NCBI GenBank assembly: GCA_964036315.1
Contig: OZ038485.1
Location: 73,633,548-73,697,547 of the forward strand
DNA: 64,000 nt
Source: Acanthosepion esculentum
Taxonomy: Eukaryota > Mollusca > Cephalopoda > Sepiida > Sepiidae
Direction: 5' to 3'
Position numbers and translations under genes: made by a program. Numbering within the stretch: position 1 is the stretch's first letter; every line of letters starts with the position of its first letter. The notes under the pieces were generated by a model. That model had not been told where the DNA came from and searched no databases. It saw nothing but the letters and a program-made list of their open reading frames with translations. Positions 38,201 to 53,385 of this stretch are shown here, piece after piece.

Positions 38201-41200
38201 TATTTAGTTTTATACAAAATGATGAAAATCAGAAGTACATATATATAGATTTATGTAGTTTTATACAAAATGATGAAAATGAGAAGTACATTTCCATTGA
38301 TTTATTTAGTTTTATACAAAATGATGAAAATCAGAAGTACATTTCCATAGATTTATTTAGTTTTATACAAAATGATGAAAATCAGACGTACATATAAATA
38401 GATTTATTTAGTTTTATACAAAATGATGAAAATCAGAAGTACATATAAATAGGTTTATTTAGTTTTATACAAAATGATGAAAATCAGAAGTACATTTCAA
38501 TAGATTTATTTAGTTTTATACAAAATGATGAAAATCAGAAGTACATTTCCATAGATTTATTTAGTTTTATACAAAATGTTGAAAATCAGAAGTACATACA
38601 AAGAGATTTATTTAGTTTTATACAAAATGTTGAAAATGAGAAGTACATTTCCATTGATTTATTTAGTTTTATACAAAATGATGAAAATCAGAAGTACATT
38701 TCCATAGATTTATTTAGTTTTATACAAAACGATGAAAATCAGATGTACCTATAAATAGATTTATTTAGTTTTATACAAAATGATGAAAATCAGAAGTACA
38801 TATAAATAGATTTATTTAGTTTTATACAAAATGATGAAAATCAGAAGTACATTTCCATAGATTTATTTAGTTTTGTACAAAATGATGAAAATCAGAAGTA
38901 CATATAAATAGATTTATTTAGTTTTATACAAAATTATTCAAATCAGACGTACATATAAATAGATTTATTTAGTTTTATAGAAAATTATGAAAATCAGAAT
39001 TACATTTCCATAGATTTATTTAGTTTTATACAAAATGATAAAAATCAGAAGTACATATAAATAGATTTATTTAGTTTTATACAAAATGATGAAAATCAGA
39101 AATACATATAAATAGATTTATTTAGTTTTATACAAAATGATGAAAATCAGAAGTACATTTCCATAGATTTATTTAGTTTTATACAAAATGATGAAAATCA
39201 GAAGTACATTTCCATAGATTTATTTAGTTTTATACAAAATGTTGAAAATCAGAAGTACATATAAATAGATTTATGTAGTTTTATACAAAATGATGAAAAT
39301 GAGAAGTACATTTCCATTGATTTATTTAGTTTTATACAAAATGATGAAAATCAGAAGTACATTTCCATAGATTTATTTAGTTTTATACAAAATGATGAAA
39401 ATCAGACGTACATATAAATAGATTTATTTAGTTTTATACAAAATGATGAAAATCAGAAGTACATATAAATAGGTTTATTTAGTTTTATACAAAATGATGA
39501 AAATCAGAAGTACATTTCCATAGATTTATTTAGTTTTATACAAAATGATGAAAATCAGAAGTACATTTCCATAGATTTATTTAGTTTTATACAAAATGAT
39601 GAAAATCAGAAGTACATTTCCATAGATTTATTTAGTTTTATACAAAATGATGAAAATCAGACGTACATATAAATAGATTTATTTAGTTTTATACAAAATG
39701 ATGAAAATCAGAAGTACATATAAATAGGTTTATTTAGTTTTATACAAAATGTTGAAAATCAGAAGTACATATAAATAGATTTATTTAGTTTTATACAAAA
39801 TGATGAAAATCAGAAGTACATACAAAGAGATTTATTTAGTTTTATACAAAATGTGGAAAATGAGAAGTACATTTATTTAGTTTTATACAAAATGATGAAA
39901 ATCAGAAGTACATTTCCATAGATTTATTTAGTTTTATACAAAATGATGAAAATCAGAAGTACATATAAATAGATTTATTTAGTTTTATACAAAATGATGA
40001 AAATCAGAAGTACATTTCCATAGATTTATTTAGTTTTATACAAAATGATGAAAATCAGAAGTACATATAAATAGATTTATTTAGTTTTATACAAAATTAT
40101 TCAAATCAGACGTACATATAAATAGATTTATTTAGTTTTATAGAAAATTATGAAAATCAGAATTACATTTCCATAGATTTATTTAGTTTTATACAAAATG
40201 ATGAAAATCAGAAGTACATATAAATAGATTTATTTAGTTTTATACAAAATGATGAAAATCAGAAATACATATAAATAGATTTATTTAGTTTTATACAAAA
40301 TGATGAAAATCAGAAGTACATTTCCATAGATTTATTTAGTTTTATACAAAATGATGAAAATCAGAAGTACATTTCCATAGATTTATTTAGTTTTATACAA
40401 AATGTTGAAAATCAGAAGTACATATAAATAGATTTATTTAGTTTTATACAAAATGATGAAAATCAGAAGTACATATATATAGATTTATGTAGTTTTATAC
40501 AAAATGATGAAAATGAGAAGTACATTTCCATTGATTTATTTAGTTTTATACAAAATGATGAAAATCAGAAGTACATTTCCATAGATTTATTTAGTTTTAT
40601 ACCAAATGATGAAAATCAGACGTACATATAAATAGATTTATTTAGTTTTATACAAAATGATGAAAATCAGAAGTACATATAAATAGGTTTATTTAGTTTT
40701 ATACAAAATGATGAAAATCAGAAGTACATTTCCATAGATTTATTTAGTTTTATACAAAATGATGAAAATCAGAAGTACATTTCCATAGATTTATTTAGTT
40801 TTATACAAAATGATGAAAATCAGAAGTACATTTCCATAGATTTATTTAGTTTTATACAAAATGATGAAAATCAGACGTACATATAAATAGATTTATTTAG
40901 TTTTATACAAAATGATGAAAATCAGAAGTACATATAAATAGGTTTATTTAGTTTTATACAAAATGATGAAAATCAGAAGTACATTTCAATAGATTTATTT
41001 AGTTTTATACAAAATGATGAAAATCAGAAGTACATATATATAGATTTATGTAGTTTTATACAAAATGATGAAAATGAGAAGTACATTTCCATTGATTTAT
41101 TTAGTTTTATACAAAATGATGAAAATCAGAAGTACATTTCCATAGATTTATTTAGTTTTATACAAAATGATGAAAATCAGACGTACATATAAATAGATTT

Positions 41201-43677
41201 ATTTAGTTTTATACAAAATGATGAAAATCAGAAGTACATATAAATAGGTTTATTTAGTTTTATACAAAATGATGAAAATCAGAAGTACATTTCAATAGAT
41301 TTATTTAGTTTTATACAAAATGATGAAAATCAGAAGTACATTTCCATAGATTTATTTAGTTTTATACAAAATGATGAAAATCAGAAGTACATTTCCATAG
41401 ATTTATTTAGTTTTATACAAAATGTTGAAAATCAGAAGTACATACAAAGAGATTTATTTAGTTTTATACAAAATGTTGAAAATGAGAAGTACATTTCCAT
41501 TGATTTATTTAGTTTTATACAAAATGATGAAAATCAGAAGTACATTTCCATAGATTTATTTAGTTTTATACAAAACGATGAAAATCAGATGTACCTATAA
41601 ATAGATTTATTTAGTTTTATACAAAATGATGAAAATCAGAAGTACATATAAATAGATTTATTTAGTTTTATACAAAATGATGAAAATCAGAAGTACATTT
41701 CCATAGATTTATTTAGTTTTGTACAAAATGATGAAAATCAGAAGTACATATAAATAGATTTATTTAGTTTTATACAAAATTATTCAAATCAGACGTACAT
41801 ATAAATAGATTTATTTAGTTTTATAGAAAATTATGAAAATCAGAATTACATTTCCATAGATTTATTTAGTTTTATACAAAATGATAAAAATCAGAAGTAC
41901 ATATAAATAGATTTATTTAGTTTTATACAAAATGATGAAAATCAGAAATACATATAAATAGATTTATTTAGTTTTATACAAAATGATGAAAATCAGAAGT
42001 ACATTTCCATAGATTTATTTAGTTTTATACAAAATGATGAAAATCAGAAGTACATTTCCATAGATTTATTTAGTTTTATACAAAATGTTGAAAATCAGAA
42101 GTACATATAAATAGATTTATGTAGTTTTATACAAAATGATGAAAATGAGAAGTACATTTCCATTGATTTATTTAGTTTTATACAAAATGATGAAAATCAG
42201 AAGTACATTTCCATAGATTTATTTAGTTTTATACAAAATGATGAAAATCAGACGTACATATAAATAGATTTATTTAGTTTTATACAAAATGATGAAAATC
42301 AGAAGTACATATAAATAGGTTTATTTAGTTTTATACAAAATGATGAAAATCAGAAGTACATTTCCATAGATTTATTTAGTTTTATACAAAATGATGAAAA
42401 TCAGAAGTACATTTCCATAGATTTATTTAGTTTTATACAAAATGATGAAAATCAGAAGTACATTTCCATAGATTTATTTAGTTTTATACAAAATGATGAA
42501 AATCAGACGTACATATAAATAGATTTATTTAGTTTTATACAAAATGATGAAAATCAGAAGTACATATAAATAGGTTTATTTAGTTTTATACAAAATGTTG
42601 AAAATCAGAAGTACATATAAATAGATTTATTTAGTTTTATACAAAATGATGAAAATCAGAAGTACATACAAAGAGATTTATTTAGTTTTATACAAAATGT
42701 GGAAAATGAGAAGTACATTTATTTAGTTTTATACAAAATGATGAAAATCAGAAGTACATTTCCATAGATTTATTTAGTTTTATACAAAATGATGAAAATC
42801 AGAAGTACATATAAATAGATTTATTTAGTTTTATACAAAATGATGAAAATCAGAAGTACATTTCCATAGATTTATTTAGTTTTATACAAAATGATGAAAA
42901 TCAGAAGTACATATAAATAGATTTATTTAGTTTTATACAAAATTATTCAAATCAGACGTACATATAAATAGATTTATTTAGTTTTATAGAAAATTATGAA
43001 AATCAGAATTACATTTCCATAGATTTATTTAGTTTTATACAAAATGATGAAAATCAGAAGTACATATAAATAGATTTATTTAGTTTTATACAAAATGATG
43101 AAAATCAGAAATACATATAAATAGATTTATTTAGTTTTATACAAAATGATGAAAATCAGAAGTACATTTCCATAGATTTATTTAGTTTTATACAAAATGA
43201 TGAAAATCAGAAGTACATTTCCATAGATTTATTTAGTTTTATACAAAATGTTGAAAATCAGAAGTACATATAAATAGATTTATTTAGTTTTATACAAAAT
43301 GATGAAAATCAGAAGTACATATATATAGATTTATGTAGTTTTATACAAAATGATGAAAATGAGAAGTACATTTCCATTGATTTATTTAGTTTTATACAAA
43401 ATGATGAAAATCAGAAGTACATTTCCATAGATTTATTTAGTTTTATACCAAATGATGAAAATCAGACGTACATATAAATAGATTTATTTAGTTTTATACA
43501 AAATGATGAAAATCAGAAGTACATATAAATAGGTTTATTTAGTTTTATACAAAATGATGAAAATCAGAAGTACATTTCCATAGATTTATTTAGTTTTATA
43601 CAAAATGATGAAAATCAGAAGTACATTTCCATAGATTTATTTAGTTTTATACAAAATGATGAAAATCAGAAGTACAT
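35281..43677. repeat. 46/56-monomer higher-order repeat (2,336 and 2,846 bp spacing)
   Basis: TACATACAAAGAG falls at 36,257, 38,593 and 41,439; the AATGTGGAAAATGAG monomer at 37,517, 39,853 and 42,699. Spacings are 2,336 bp (46 monomers minus 10 bp) and 2,846 bp (56 monomers minus 10 bp). The 10 bp is a deletion carried by every unit. The longer unit gains ten monomers (510 bp) after the GTGG monomer, including a second TTATTCAAATCAGACG copy near 40,097. Upstream the match continues to about 35,300 with a one-monomer shift (TTTCCATTG spacing 408 bp at 35,907-36,315 but 357 bp at 38,294-38,651). It ends sharply near 43,677, where AGTACATATA replaces AGTACATTTC. Confidence 0.94.
37515..37550. 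repeat. 10-bp-deletion monomer, HOR copy 1
   Basis: GAGAAGTACATTT runs straight into ATTTAG, losing 10 bp relative to the TTTCCATTGATTTATTTAG context. ATTT stands at both ends of the lost segment, a 4-bp microhomology. The identical junction recurs near 39,870 and 42,716 in the next two copies, so the deletion predates the amplification. Confidence 0.92.
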
Positions 43678-46600
43678 ATAAATAGATTTATTTAGTTTTA
43701 TACAAAATGATGAAAATCAGAAGTACATATAAATAGATTTATTTAGTTTTATACAAAATGATGAAAATCAGATGTACATATAGATAGATTTATTTAGTCT
43801 TATACAAAATGATGAAAATCAGAAGTACATATAAATGGATTTATTTAGTTTTATACAAAATGATGAAAATCAGAAGTACATTTCCACAGATTTATTTGGT
43901 TTTATACAAAATGATGAAAATCAGAAGTACATATAAATAGATTTATTTAGTTTTATACAAAATGATGAAAATCAGATGTACATATAAATAGATTTATTTA
44001 GTTTTATACAAAATGATGAAAATCAGAAGTACATATAAATAGATTTATTTAGTTTTATACAAAATGATGAAAATCAGAAGTACATATAAATAGATTTATT
44101 TAGTTTTATACAAAATGATGAAAATCAGAAGTACATATAAATAGATTTATATAGTTTTATACAAAATGATGAAAATCAGAAGTACATATAAATAGATTTA
44201 TTTAGATTTATACAAAATGATGAAAATCAGAAGTACATATAAATAGGTTTATTTAGTTTTATACAAAATGATGAAAATCAGAAGTACATATAAATAGGTT
44301 TATTTAGTTTTATACAAAATGATGAAAATCAGAAGTACCTTTCCATAGATTTATTTACTTTTATACAAAATGATGAAAATCAGAAGTACATATAAATAGA
44401 TTTATTTAGTTTTATACAAAATAATGAAAATCAGAAGTACATTTCCATAGATTTATTTACTTTTATACAAAATGATGAAAATCAGGAGTACATTTCCATA
44501 GATTTATTTACTTTTAAAGAAAATGATGAAAATCAGAAGTACATATAAATAGATTTATTTAGTTTTATACAAAATGATGAAAATCAGAAGTACATTTCCA
44601 TAGATTTATTTAGTTTTATACAAAATGATGAAAATCAGAAGTACATATAAATAGATTTATTTAGTTTTATACAAACTGATGAAAATCATAAGTACATATA
44701 AATAGATTTATTTAGTTTTATACAAAATGATGAAAATCAGAAGTACATTTCCATAGATTTATTTAGTTTTATACAAAATGATGAAAATCAGAAGTACATA
44801 TAAATAGATTTATTTAGTTTTATACAAAATGATGAAAATCAGAAGTACATATAAATAGATTTATTTAGTTTTATACAAAATGACCAAAATCAGAAGTACA
44901 TATAAATAGATTTATTTAGTTTTATACAAAATGATGAAAATCAGAAGTACATATAAATAGATTTATTTAGTTGTATATAAAATGATGAAAATCAGAAGTA
45001 CATATAAATAGATTAATATAGTTTTATACAAAATGATGAAAATCAGAAGGAAATATAAATAGATTTATTTAGATTTATACAAAATGATGAAAATCAGAAG
45101 TACATATAAATAGGTTTATTTAGTTTTATACAAAATGATGAAAATGAGAAGTACATATAAATAGGTTAATTTAGTTTTATAAAAAATGATGAAAATCAGA
45201 AGCACCTTTCCATAGATTTATTTACTTTTATACAAAATGATGAAAATCAGAAGTACATTTCCATAGATTTATTTAGTTTTATACAAAATGATGAAAATCA
45301 GAAGTACATATAAATAGATTTATTTAGTTTTATACAAAATGATGAAAATCAGAAGTACATTTCCATAGATTTATTTACTTTTATACAAAATGATGAAAAT
45401 CAGGAGTACATTTCCATAGATTTATTTACTTTTAAACAAAATGATGAAAATTAGAAGTACATATAAATAGATTTATTTAGTCTTATACAAAATGATGAAA
45501 ATCAGAAGTACATTTCCATAGATTTATTTAGTTTTATACAAAATGATGAAAATCAGAAGTACATATAAATAGATTTATTTAGTTTTATACAAACTGATGA
45601 AAATCATAAGTACATATAAATAGATTTATTTAGTTTTATACAAAATGATGAAAATCAGAAGTACCTATAAATAGATTTATTTAGTTTTATACAAAATGAT
45701 GAAAATCAGAAGTACATATAAATAGATTTATTTACTTTTATACAAAATGATGAAAATCAGAAGTACATATAAATAGATTTATTTAGTTTTATACAAAATG
45801 ATGAAAATCAGAAGTACATATAATTAGATTTATTTAGTTTTATACAAAATGATGAAAATCAGAAGTACATATAAATAGATTTATTTAGTTTTATAAAAAA
45901 TGATTAAAATCAGAAGTACATTTCCATAGATTTATTTAGTTTTATACAAAATGATGAAAATCAGAAGTACATTTACATAGATTTATTTAGTTTTATACAA
46001 AATGATGAAAATCATAAGTACATTTCCATAGATTTATTTAGTTTTATATAAAATGATGAAAATCAGAAGCACATTTCCATAGATTTATTTAGTTTTATAA
46101 AAAAATTTTGAAAATCAGAAGTACATTTCCATAGATTTATTTAGTTTTATATAAAATGATGAAAATCAGAAGTACATTTCCATAGATTTATTCAGTTTTA
46201 TACAAAATGATGAAAATCAGAAGTACATTTCCATAGATTTATTTAGTTTTATACAAAATGATGAAAATCAGAAGTACATTTCCATAGATTTATTTAGTTT
46301 TATACAAAATGATGAAAATCAGAAGTACATATAAATAGATTTATTTAGTTTTATACAAAATGATGAAAATCAGAAGTACATTTCCATAGATTTATTTAGT
46401 GTTATACAAAATGATGAAAATCAGAAGTACATTTCCATAGATTTATTTAGTTTTATACAAAATGATGAAAATCTGAAGTTCATATAAATAGATTTATTTA
46501 GTTTTATACAAAATGATGAAAATCAGATTTACATATAAATAGATTTATTTAGTTTTATACAAAATGATGAAAATCAGAAGTACATTTCAATAGATTTATT

Positions 46601-47559
46601 TAGTTTTATACAAAATGATGAAAATCAGAAGTACATTTCAATAGATTTATTCAGTTTTATGCAAAATGATGAAAATCAGAAGTACATTTCCATAGATTTA
46701 TTTAGTTTTATACAAAATGATGAAAATCAGAAGTACATTTCCATAGATTTATTTACTTTTATACAAAATGATGAAAATCAGAATACATATAAATAGATTT
46801 ATTTAGATTTATACAAAATGATGAAAATCAGACGTTCATATAAATAGATTTATTTAGTTTTATACAAAATGATGAAAATCAGATGTACATATAAATAGAT
46901 TTATTTAGTTTTATACAAAATGATGAAAATCAGAAGTACATATAAATAGATTCATTTAGTTTTATACAAAATGATGAAAATCAGAAGTACATTTCCATAG
47001 ATTTATTTAGTTTTATACAAAATGATGAAAATCAGAAGTACATTTACATAGATTTATTTAGTTTTATACAAAATGATGAAAATCAGAAGTACATTTACAT
47101 AGATTTATTTAGTTTTATACAATATGATGAAAATCAGAAGTACATATAAATATATTTATTTAGTTTTATACAAAATGATGAAAATCAGAAGTACATATAA
47201 ATATATTTATTTAGTTTTATACAAAATGATGAAAATCAGAAGTACATTTCCATAGATTTATTTAGTTTTATACAAAATGATGAAAATCAGAAGTACATAT
47301 AAATAGATTTATTTAGTTTTATACAAAATGATGAAAATCAGAAGTACATATAAATAGATTTATTTAGATTTATACAAAATGATGAAAATCAGAAGTACAT
47401 ATAAATAGATTTATTTAGTTTTATACAAAATGATGAATATCAAAAGTACATATAAATAGATTTATTTAGTTTAATACAAAATGATGAACATCAGAAGTAC
47501 ATATAAATAGATTTATTTAGTTTTATAGAAAATGATGAAAATCAGATGTACATATAAAT
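43678..47559. repeat. Divergent monomers with an 18-monomer echo
   Basis: After the HOR edge the monomers are mostly form B with many single variants: ATATAGATAG, ATATAAATGG, TTTCCACAG, TTTGGTTTTATAC, CAGAAGGAAATATAAATAG (45,048), GACCAAAATC (44,883), AAAAATTTTGAAAATC (46,101). The pair CAGGAGTAC plus TTTACTTTTAAA recurs 918 bp apart (44,485 and 45,403; 18 monomers). Three variants here recur far downstream: TTTAGTGTTATAC, ATCTGAAGTTCAT and CAGATTTACAT. No gene is visible. Confidence 0.82.
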
Positions 47560-50500
47560 AGATTTATTTAGTTTTATACAAAATGATGAATATCAGAAGT
47601 ACATATAAATAGATTTATTTAGTTTAATACAAAATGATGAACATCAGAAGTACATATAAATAGATTTATTTAGTTTTATACAAAATGATGAAAATCAGAA
47701 GTACATATAAATAGATTTATTTAGTTTTATACAAAATGATGAATATCAGATGTACATATAAATAGATTTATTTAGTTTTATACAAAATGATGTAAATCAG
47801 ATGTACATATAAATAGATTTATTTAGTTTCATACAAAATGATGTAAATCAGAAGTACATCTAAATAGATTTTTTTAGTTTTATACAAAATGATGAAAATC
47901 AGAAGTACATATAAATAGATTTATCTAGTTTTATACAAAATGATGAAAATCAGAAGTACATTTCCATAGATTTATTTAGTTTTATACAAAACGATGAAAA
48001 TCAGAAGTACATATAAATAGATTTATTTAGTTTTATACAAAATGATGAAAATCAGAAGTACATATAACTAGATTTATTTAGTTTTATACAAAATGATGAA
48101 AATCAGAAGTACATATAAATAGATTTATTTAGTTTTATACAAAATGATGAAAATCAGAAGTACATTCCCATAGATTTATTTAGTTTTATACACAATTATG
48201 AAAATCAGAAGTACATTTCCATAGATTTATTTAGTTTTATACAAAATGATGAAAATCAGAAGTACATATAAATAGATTTATTTAGTTTTATACAAAATGA
48301 TGAAAATCAGAAGTACATATAAATAGATTTATTTAGTTTTATACAAAATTATGAAAGTCAGAAGTACATATAAATAGATTTATTTAGTTTTATACAAAAT
48401 GATGAATATCAAAAGTACATATAAATAGATTTATTTAGTTTAATAGAAAATGATGAACATCAGAAGTACATATAAATAGATTTATTTAGTTTTATACAAA
48501 ATGATGAAAATCAGAAGTACATATAAATAGATTTATTTAGTTTTATACAAAATGATGAATATCAGATGTACATATAAATAGATTCATTTAGTTTTATACA
48601 AAATGATGTAAATCAGATGTACATATAAATAGATTTATTTAGTTTTATACAAAATGATGAAAATCAGAAGTACATTCCCATAGATTTATTTAGTCTTATA
48701 CCAAATGATGAAAATCAGAAGTACATTTCCATAGATTGATTTAGTTTTATACAAAATGATGAAAATCAGAAGTACATATAAATAGATTTATTTAGTTTTA
48801 TACAAAATGATGAAAATCAGAAGTACATATAAATAGATTTATTTAGTTTTATACAAAATGATGAAAATCAGAAGTACATTCCCATAGATTTATTTAGTTT
48901 TATACAAAATTATGAAAATCAGAAGTACATATAAATAGATTTATTTAGTTTTATACGAAATGATGAAAATCAGAAGTACATATAAATGGATTTATTTAGT
49001 TTTATACAAAATGATGAAAATCAGAAGTACATATAAATAGATTTATTTAGTTTTATACAAAATGATGAAAATCAGAAGTACATATAAATAGATTTATTTA
49101 GTTTTATACAAAATGATGAAAATCAGAAGTACATTTCCATAGATTTATTTAGTTTTATACAAAATGATGAAAATCAGAAGTACATATAAATAGATTTATT
49201 TAGTTTTATACCAAATGATGAACATCATAAGTACATATAAATAGATTTATTTAGTTTTATACAAAATGATGAAAATCAGAAGTACATATAAATAGATTTA
49301 TTTAGTTTTATACAAAATGATGAAAATCAGAAGTACAAATAAATAGATTTTTTTAGTTTTATACAAAATGATGAAAATCAGAAGTACATTTCCATAGATT
49401 TATTTAGTTTTATATAAAATGATGAAAATCAGAAGTAAATTTCCACAGATTTATTTAGTTTTATACAAAATGATGAAAATCAGAAGTACATATAAATTGA
49501 TTTATTTAGTTTTATACAAAATGATGAATATCAGAAGTACATATAAATAGATTTATTTAGTTTAATACAAAATGATGAACATCAGAAGTACATATAAATA
49601 GATTTATTTAGTTTTATACAAAATGATGAAAATCAGAAGTACATATAAATAGATTTATTTAGTTTTATACAAAATGATGAATATCAGATGTACATATAAA
49701 TAGATTTATTTAGTTTTATACAAAATGATGTAAATCAGATGTACATATAAATAGATTTATTTAGTTTCATACAAAATGATGTAAATCAGAAGTACATCTA
49801 AATAGATTTTTTTAGTTTTATACAAAATGATGAAAATCAGAAGTACATAAAAATAGATTTATCTAGTTTTATACAAAATGATGAAAATCAGAAGTACATT
49901 TCCATAGATTTATTTAGTTTTATACAAAACGATGAAAATCAGAAGTACATATAAATAGATTTATTTAGTTTTATACAAAATGATGAAAATCAGAAGTACA
50001 TATAACTAGATTTATTTAGTTTTATACAAAATGATGAAAATCAGAAGTACATATAAATAGATTTATTTAGTTTTATACAAAATGATGAAAATCAGAAGTA
50101 CATTCCCATAGATTTATTTAGTTTTATACACAATTATGAAAATCAGAAGTACATTTCCATAGATTTATTTAGTTTTATACAAAATGATGAAAATCAGAAG
50201 TACATATAAATAGATTTATTTAGTTTTATACAAAATGATGAAAATCAGAAGTACATATAAATAGATTTATTTAGTTTTATACAAAATTATGACAGTCAGA
50301 AGTACATATAAATAGATTTATTTAGTTTTATACAAAATGATGAATATCAAAAGTACATATAAATAGATTTATTTAGTTTAATAGAAAATGATGAACATCA
50401 GAAGTACATATAAATAGATTTATTTAGTTTTATACAAAATGATGAAAATCAGAAGTACATATAAATAGATTTATTTAGTTTTATACAAAATGATGAATAT

Positions 50501-53385
50501 CAGATGTACATATAAATAGATTCATTTAGTTTTATACAAAATGATGTAAATCAGATGTACATATAAATAGATTTATTTAGTTTTATACAAAATGATGAAA
50601 ATCAGAAGTACATTCCCATAGATTTATTTAGTCTTATACCAAATGATGAAAATCAGAAGTACATTTCCATAGATTGATTTAGTTTTATACAAAATGATGA
50701 AAATCAGAAGTACATATAAATAGATTTATTTAGTTTTATACAAAATGATGAAAATCAGAAGTACATATAAATAGATTTATTTAGTTTTATACAAAATGAT
50801 GAAAATCAGAAGTACATTCCCATAGATTTATTTAGTTTTATACAAAATTATGAAAATCAGAAGTACATATAAATAGATTTATTTAGTTTTATACGAAATG
50901 ATGAAAATCAGAAGTACATATAAATTGATTTATTTAGTTTTATACAAAATGATGAAAATCAGAAGTACATATAAATAGATTTATTTAGTTTTATACAAAA
51001 TGATGAAAATCAGAAGTACATATAAATAGATTTATTTAGTTTTATACAAAATGATGAAAATCAGAAGTACATTTCCATAGATTTATTTAGTTTTATACAA
51101 AATGATGAAAATCAGAAGTACATATAAATAGATTTATTTAGTTTTATACCAAATGATGAACATCATAAGTACATATAAATAGATTTATTTAGTTTTATAC
51201 AAAATGATGAAAATCAGAAGTACATATAAATAGATTTATTTAGTTTTATACAAAATGATGAAAATCAGAAGTACAAATAAATAGATTTTTTTAGTTTTAT
51301 ACAAAATGATGAAAATCAGAAGTACATTTCCATAGATTTATTTAGTTTTATATAAAATGATGAAAATCAGAAGTAAATTTCCACAGATTTATTTAGTTTT
51401 ATACAAAATGATGAAAATCAGAAGTACATATAAATTGATTTATTTAGTTTTATACAAAATGATGAATATCAGAAGTACATATAAATAGATTTATTTAGTT
51501 TAATACAAAATGATGAACATCAGAAGTACATATAAATAGATTTATTTAGTTTTATACAAAATGATGAAAATCAGAAGTACATATAAATAGATTTATTTAG
51601 TTTTATACAAAATGATGAATATCAGATGTACATATAAATAGATTTATTTAGTTTTATACAAAATGATGTAAATCAGATGTACATATAAATAGATTTATTT
51701 AGTTTCATACAAAATGATGTAAATCAGAAGTACATCTAAATAGATTTTTTTAGTTTTATACAAAATGATGAAAATCAGAAGTACATAAAAATAGATTTAT
51801 CTAGTTTTATACAAAATGATGAAAATCAGAAGTACATTTCCATAGATTTATTTAGTTTTATACAAAACGATGAAAATCAGAAGTACATATAAATAGATTT
51901 ATTTAGTTTTATACAAAATGATGAAAATCAGAAGTACATATAACTAGATTTATTTAGTTTTATACAAAATGATGAAAATCAGAAGTACATATAAATAGAT
52001 TTATTTAGTTTTATACAAAATGATGAAAATCAGAAGTACATTCCCATAGATTTATTTAGTTTTATACACAATTATGAAAATCAGAAGTACATTTCCATAG
52101 ATTTATTTAGTTTTATACAAAATGATGAAAATCAGAAGTACATATAAATAGATTTATTTAGTTTTATACAAAATGATGAAAATCAGAAGTACATATAAAT
52201 AGATTTATTTAGTTTTATACAAAATTATGAAAGTCAGAAGTACATATAAATAGATTTATTTAGTTTTATACAAAATGATGAATATCAAAAGTACATATAA
52301 ATAGATTTATTTAGTTTAATAGAAAATGATGAACATCAGAAGTACATATAAATAGATTTATTTAGTTTTATACAAAATGATGAAAATCAGAAGTACATAT
52401 AAATAGATTTATTTAGTTTTATACAAAATGATGAATATCAGATGTACATATAAATAGATTCATTTAGTTTTATACAAAATGATGTAAATCAGATGTACAT
52501 ATAAATAGATTTATTTAGTTTTATACAAAATGATGAAAATCAGAAGTACATTCCCATAGATTTATTTAGTCTTATACCAAATGATGAAAATCAGAAGTAC
52601 ATTTCCATAGATTGATTTAGTTTTATACAAAATGATGAAAATCAGAAGTACATATAAATAGATTTATTTAGTTTTATACAAAATGATGAAAATCAGAAGT
52701 ACATATAAATAGATTTATTTAGTTTTATACAAAATGATGAAAATCAGAAGTACATTCCCATAGATTTATTTAGTTTTATACAAAATTATGAAAATCAGAA
52801 GTACATATAAATAGATTTATTTAGTTTTATACGAAATGATGAAAATCAGAAGTACATATAAATTGATTTATTTAGTTTTATACAAAATGATGAAAATCAG
52901 AAGTACATATAAATAGATTTATTTAGTTTTATACAAAATGATGAAAATCAGAAGTACATATAAATAGATTTATTTAGTTTTATACAAAATGATGAAAATC
53001 AGAAGTACATTTCCATAGATTTATTTAGTTTTATACAAAATGATGAAAATCAGAAGTACATATAAATAGATTTATTTAGTTTTATACCAAATGATGAACA
53101 TCATAAGTACATATAAATAGATTTATTTAGTTTTATACAAAATGATGAAAATCAGAAGTACATATAAATAGATTTATTTAGTTTTATACAAAATGATGAA
53201 AATCAGAAGTACATATAAATAGATTTTTTTAGTTTTATACAAAATGATGAAAATCAGAAGTACATTTCCATAGATTTATTTAGTTTTATATAAAATGATG
53301 AAAATCAGAAGTAAATTTCCACAGATTTATTTAGTTTTATACAAAATGATGAAAATCAGAAGTACATATAAATTGATTTATTTAG
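47560..53385. repeat. 38-monomer (1,938 bp) higher-order repeat, three copies
   Basis: Copies start at about 47,560, 49,498 and 51,436. ATACACAATTATG has its CACAATT at 48,191, 50,129 and 52,067, exactly 1,938 bp (38 x 51) apart with no length change. Shared series: GATGAATATC, TTTAATACAAAATG, GATGAACATC, GATGTAAATC, ACATCTAAATAG, AAAACGATG, ATAACTAG, TTAATAGAAAATG, TTATACGAAATG, AGTCTTATACC and AAGTAAATTTCCACAG. Few differences: GACAGTCAG only in copy 2 (about 50,290), AAATGGATTT only in copy 1 (about 48,986), ATAAAAATAG in copies 2 and 3 before ATCTAG, and ACAAATAAATAG in copies 1 and 2 but ACATATAAATAG in copy 3. The match ends near 53,385 at TTTAGGTTTATAC. Confidence 0.95.
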
